A DNA stretch of 64,000 nucleotides, from contig JAEUJQ010000018.1 of the NCBI GenBank assembly GCA_016793095.1, positions 1 through 64,000 of the forward strand, written 5' to 3'. A model generated the notes under the pieces. It ran no database searches, was not told the DNA's origin, and was given only the letters and a program-made list of their open reading frames with translations. The position numbers and the translations under genes were made by a program. Origin of the DNA: Myxococcaceae bacterium. Its GTDB lineage: Bacteria > Myxococcota > Myxococcia > Myxococcales > Myxococcaceae. Each line of letters begins with the position of its first letter. Positions within the stretch are counted from its first letter, which is position 1. Positions 61,687 to 64,000 of the stretch are shown piece after piece.

Positions 61687-63329
61687 GCTTCCTCGTCGAT
61701 GGCGGCCTGCTCGCCCATCTCGTGACCGCGCTGGTCGCGGCGCTCGCTGGCGCTGCGCTGGCAGCGAGGCTGCGCCTGCCGTTGATTCTGGGCTACCTCG
61801 GAGCAGGCATCGCCATCGGCCCGTTCACGCCCGGCGTCATCGGGAACGCGGAGGCCATCGCTGAGCTCGCCGAGGTCGGCGTCATTCTGCTCATGTTCGC
61901 CATCGGCGTTCAGCTCTCGCTGCGGGAGTTGCTCGCGGTCGGGCGGGTGGCGGTCGTCGGCGGCCTGGTTCAAGTCGCGCTCATCGTCGGGCTGGGCGTG
62001 GCGGTCGGGGCGGCGCTGGGCTGGCCGCTCGCCGAAGCGTGGGCCTACGGGGCCGTGTTGTCGAACTCGTCCAGCACGGTGATGTCGCGGCTGCTGGCAG
62101 ACCGCGGCGCGCTCGAGAGCCCCGCAGCGCGCATCGGGCTGGCGTGGTCCTCGGTGCAGGACGTGTCGAGCATCGTGCTCGTCGCGGCGTTCCTCTTCAT
62201 CGTGCCGTCGTCGCAGAACGCGGGCCCGCTGCTGGGCAAGGCTGCCGTCTTCTTCCTCGTGGTGGTGCCGGCGGCGTTCTGGGTCGTTCCCCGGGTGCTG
62301 CGGCGGGTGTCGGCGACCGGCAGTCGCGAGCTGTTCGCGCTCTCGGTGATGGGCCTGGCGCTGGTGATGGCGCTTGGGGCGTCGTCGCTCGGCGTGTCCC
62401 TGGCGCTGGGCGCCTTCCTCGCCGGTGTCGTCGTCGGCGAGTCGGACCTCGCGCACCGGGTGCTCGGCGACGTGACGCCGATGCGCGACGTGTTCTCGGG
62501 GGTGTTCTTCGTATCCATCGGCATGCTGCTGGACCCGCGGGTTCTCGTGGATCAGCCGGTGCCCGTGCTGTTGACGCTCGGGTTGCTCGTGGGCGGCAAG
62601 GGCCTGGCGACGATCGCGGTCGGCCGTGGCCTGGGGCTGTCGCCGCGCGTGGCGACGTTGCTCGGAGGCGCCCTCGCGCAGTCGGCCGAGTTCTCGTTCC
62701 TGATGGCCGGCATCGCGCGCAGCGTGGGGGCCCTCTCGGCTCAGCTGTTCGACGTGTTGCTGGTCGCCAGCGTGCTGAGCATCGTCCTGGCGCCCGCGGT
62801 CAACGCCCTCGCCGCGCAGGTGGCCGCCCGCCTCCGACCAGGCGCGAGCGGTCCAGACGTCGCGCGTGAAGCGCCCCACGCCATCGTGTGTGGGCACGGC
62901 CGGGTGGGGCAGCTCGTCGTGGAGTTGATGCGTGCCTCAGGGGTCCGTGTGGTCGTGGTCGACGAGGACCAGCGCCTGGTGCGACGGCTCCGCGAAGACG
63001 GCGTCGACGCGGTGGTCGGGGACGCCGGCCACCAGGTGGTGCTCGAGCGGGCTGGAGTGCGACACGCCAGGCTCCTGGTGCTCTGCGTGCCCGACCGGCT
63101 GACGACCCGCCGGGCAGTCGAGCTCGCAAAGGGCGTCAACCCGGATCTCGCGGTCCTCGCGCGCACCCACACCTCGGCAGACCGCGAGGTCCTGAAGAAG
63201 AGCGGGGCGACCGACGCGGTGATCGGAGAGGTCGAGCTGGCGCTGTCGCTGTCCCGGCAGGCGCTCGGGCGCTTCGAGGTGCCGGTCGAGGTCATCGACG
63301 CCGCCATCGAGACCGCGCGTCGCGCGTGA
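61683..63329 (+). CDS. CPA2 cation:proton antiporter with TrkA-N domain (KefB/YbaL type)
   Basis: 548 residues. About twelve membrane helices form the CPA2 core (about 1-385; LPLILGYLGAGIAIGPFTPG near the start, LGAFLAGVVVGESD in the middle). The C-terminal cytosolic TrkA-N domain (about 397-510) has the Rossmann motif GHGRVGQ, which binds NAD(H) or related ligands. It is an inner-membrane K+ or Na+/H+ antiporter of the KefB/KefC/YbaL group; the transported ion cannot be set from sequence. The ATG overlaps the USP stop. Confidence 0.9.
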   Translation: MSFLVDGGLLAHLVTALVAALAGAALAARLRLPLILGYLGAGIAIGPFTPGVIGNAEAIAELAEVGVILLMFAIGVQLSLRELLAVGRVAVVGGLVQVALIVGLGVAVGAALGWPLAEAWAYGAVLSNSSSTVMSRLLADRGALESPAARIGLAWSSVQDVSSIVLVAAFLFIVPSSQNAGPLLGKAAVFFLVVVPAAFWVVPRVLRRVSATGSRELFALSVMGLALVMALGASSLGVSLALGAFLAGVVVGESDLAHRVLGDVTPMRDVFSGVFFVSIGMLLDPRVLVDQPVPVLLTLGLLVGGKGLATIAVGRGLGLSPRVATLLGGALAQSAEFSFLMAGIARSVGALSAQLFDVLLVASVLSIVLAPAVNALAAQVAARLRPGASGPDVAREAPHAIVCGHGRVGQLVVELMRASGVRVVVVDEDQRLVRRLREDGVDAVVGDAGHQVVLERAGVRHARLLVLCVPDRLTTRRAVELAKGVNPDLAVLARTHTSADREVLKKSGATDAVIGEVELALSLSRQALGRFEVPVEVIDAAIETARRA

Positions 63330-63360
63330 GGCGCTCGGGCGCTTCGAGGTGCCGGTCGAG
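63259..63360. repeat. 32-bp direct repeat at the antiporter 3' end
   Basis: A 32-bp sequence inside the last codons of the antiporter gene (63259-63290) is repeated exactly from 63329 to 63360, starting at the last base of the stop codon. The two copies are 70 bp apart; flanks differ. It looks like a partial tandem duplication of the gene end. The following 180 bp, up to 63540, show no gene. Confidence 0.85.
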
Positions 63361-63540
63361 CTGGCGCGCCTGCGGGCGTGCCGCTGACGCCCGAGCGTGG
63401 GGAGCGACGGTCCCACTACGGCTCGGCCTCGAGCTTGCGCTCGCGGTCGGGGGTAGATCCTGTGGGTGATGGTGGCGTCGGTGGGATCGCTCACCGCGCC
63501 GGCGTTGTCGGGGGAGGGCAGGGCCGAGGGTGGGCCCGGC

Positions 63541-64000
63541 TCAGGGCTCCTCAGGGGCGCGCCGAGCCAGCGCGAGGAGCCACTCGACGGCCTCCTGTGG
63601 GGTCGCGAAGAGCGTTCGCTCCGTGCCCTCTTCGTCGAAGGCGCTGAGCGAGCCCCGCTCCGTGATATAGGTGTGCGCCGGTCCCGGGGTGAGGTAGTCG
63701 CCTCGCTCGTGAGCGCGCCAGAGGGTCTCCTGCGGGGCTTCTGGTAGCGCGGAGAGGTGCTCCAGCACGTCGCGGTGTCCACCCCACCAGCCGTCATCCC
63801 CGGCGAGCGCGGTGAGCGCCGCGTAGCGGCCGAGCGTCACCGGGTCGTCGTGATCGAGCGCGTCGAGCAGGTCCCGCAGCCGGTCGCTGCCCGCAGCGAG
63901 CACCGGACCCAGGGAGGCCCAGGTCCCCGCAGGCAGGTCCGCGGTACGAGCGCGCGCAAGGGTCCGCTCGGCCTCGGGCGCATCGCGCGCGAGCACGAGC
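63541..64000 (-). CDS. Unknown protein, 5'-truncated by the window edge
   Basis: At least 151 residues; the frame stays open past the GTG at 63996 to the window end, so the real start probably lies outside. The visible part is helical and acidic, with Ala/Leu-rich stretches (LRDLLDALDHDDPVTLGRYA, EAVEWLLALARRAPEEP). No family recognised, no signal or membrane segment in the visible part. It is convergent with the antiporter gene, about 210 bp apart. Confidence 0.55.
   Translation of the reverse strand, partial: LVLARDAPEAERTLARARTADLPAGTWASLGPVLAAGSDRLRDLLDALDHDDPVTLGRYAALTALAGDDGWWGGHRDVLEHLSALPEAPQETLWRAHERGDYLTPGPAHTYITERGSLSAFDEEGTERTLFATPQEAVEWLLALARRAPEEP

Noticed and set aside
61128-62897. 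Long minus-strand open frame opposite the USP and antiporter genes
   Set aside because: Spans two clear sense genes and has only low-complexity charged sequence.

Overview
The window is high-GC DNA from a myxobacterium (Myxococcota, probably Myxococcales). The evidence is a RecA of myxococcal type with a Myxococcus-like LexA box upstream, a DUF2378 gene (a family I know only from myxobacteria), two MYXO-CTERM-type sorting tails, a sigma-54 activator with an FHA domain instead of a receiver, and many lipoproteins with long Gly-Ser/Thr-Ala stalks. No tRNA, rRNA, CRISPR array, insertion sequence or phage gene was seen. It reads as ordinary chromosome, rich in secreted and surface proteins: ten genes carry a plausible lipobox.

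Layout. 1-12 kb: the end of a pirin gene, a 1,611-residue Cys-repeat lipoprotein, a hybrid histidine kinase and a TPR/DUF3857/transglutaminase-like protein. 12-18 kb: small metabolic and unknown genes, a GH71/99-like hydrolase with two B-lectin domains, and an ABC exporter pair whose ATPase gene is frameshifted by a 5-bp duplication. 18-21 kb: a putative metallopeptidase lipoprotein and a four-gene ECF sigma/anti-sigma operon joined by ATGA overlaps. 21-26 kb: a Ser/Thr kinase operon (kinase, TPR/PEGA protein, RCC1 propeller lipoprotein) divergent from an FHA-type sigma-54 activator. 26-34 kb: a 5'-nucleotidase-type lipoprotein, a beta-helix lipoprotein, a CsgG/LpoB-like protein and an EGF-like stalk lipoprotein.

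34-43 kb: the outstanding gene (34325-36730, minus) encodes a complete pentameric ligand-gated ion channel (GLIC/ELIC type, Pro-loop receptor) fused at its C-terminus to a full-length peptide-type (SBP_bac_5) periplasmic binding protein. It is followed by myxobacterial unknowns and a DUF1592/DUF1552 pair. 43-52 kb: a 2,491-residue protein with 18 kelch motifs and about ten Ig-like repeats, then an internal MYXO-CTERM-like tail, a second signal-like segment, a CsgG/LpoB-like domain and a probable outer-membrane barrel. 52-58 kb: a LysR/SDR divergent pair, a Cys-rich lipoprotein, a PEGA protein and a small lipoprotein. 58-64 kb: recA, a MYXO-CTERM protein behind a dense hairpin array, a PilZ protein, a triple-USP protein coupled to a CPA2 antiporter, and a truncated unknown gene at the right edge.

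Recurring themes are translationally coupled operons (ATGA, TTGA, TAGTG overlaps), reuse of modules between unrelated genes (a Cys-rich N-terminal cap, GGSTA stalks, a CsgG/LpoB-like domain, a two-helix C-terminal module), and envelope sensing. All calls come from reading the sequence; no database search or structure prediction was run.
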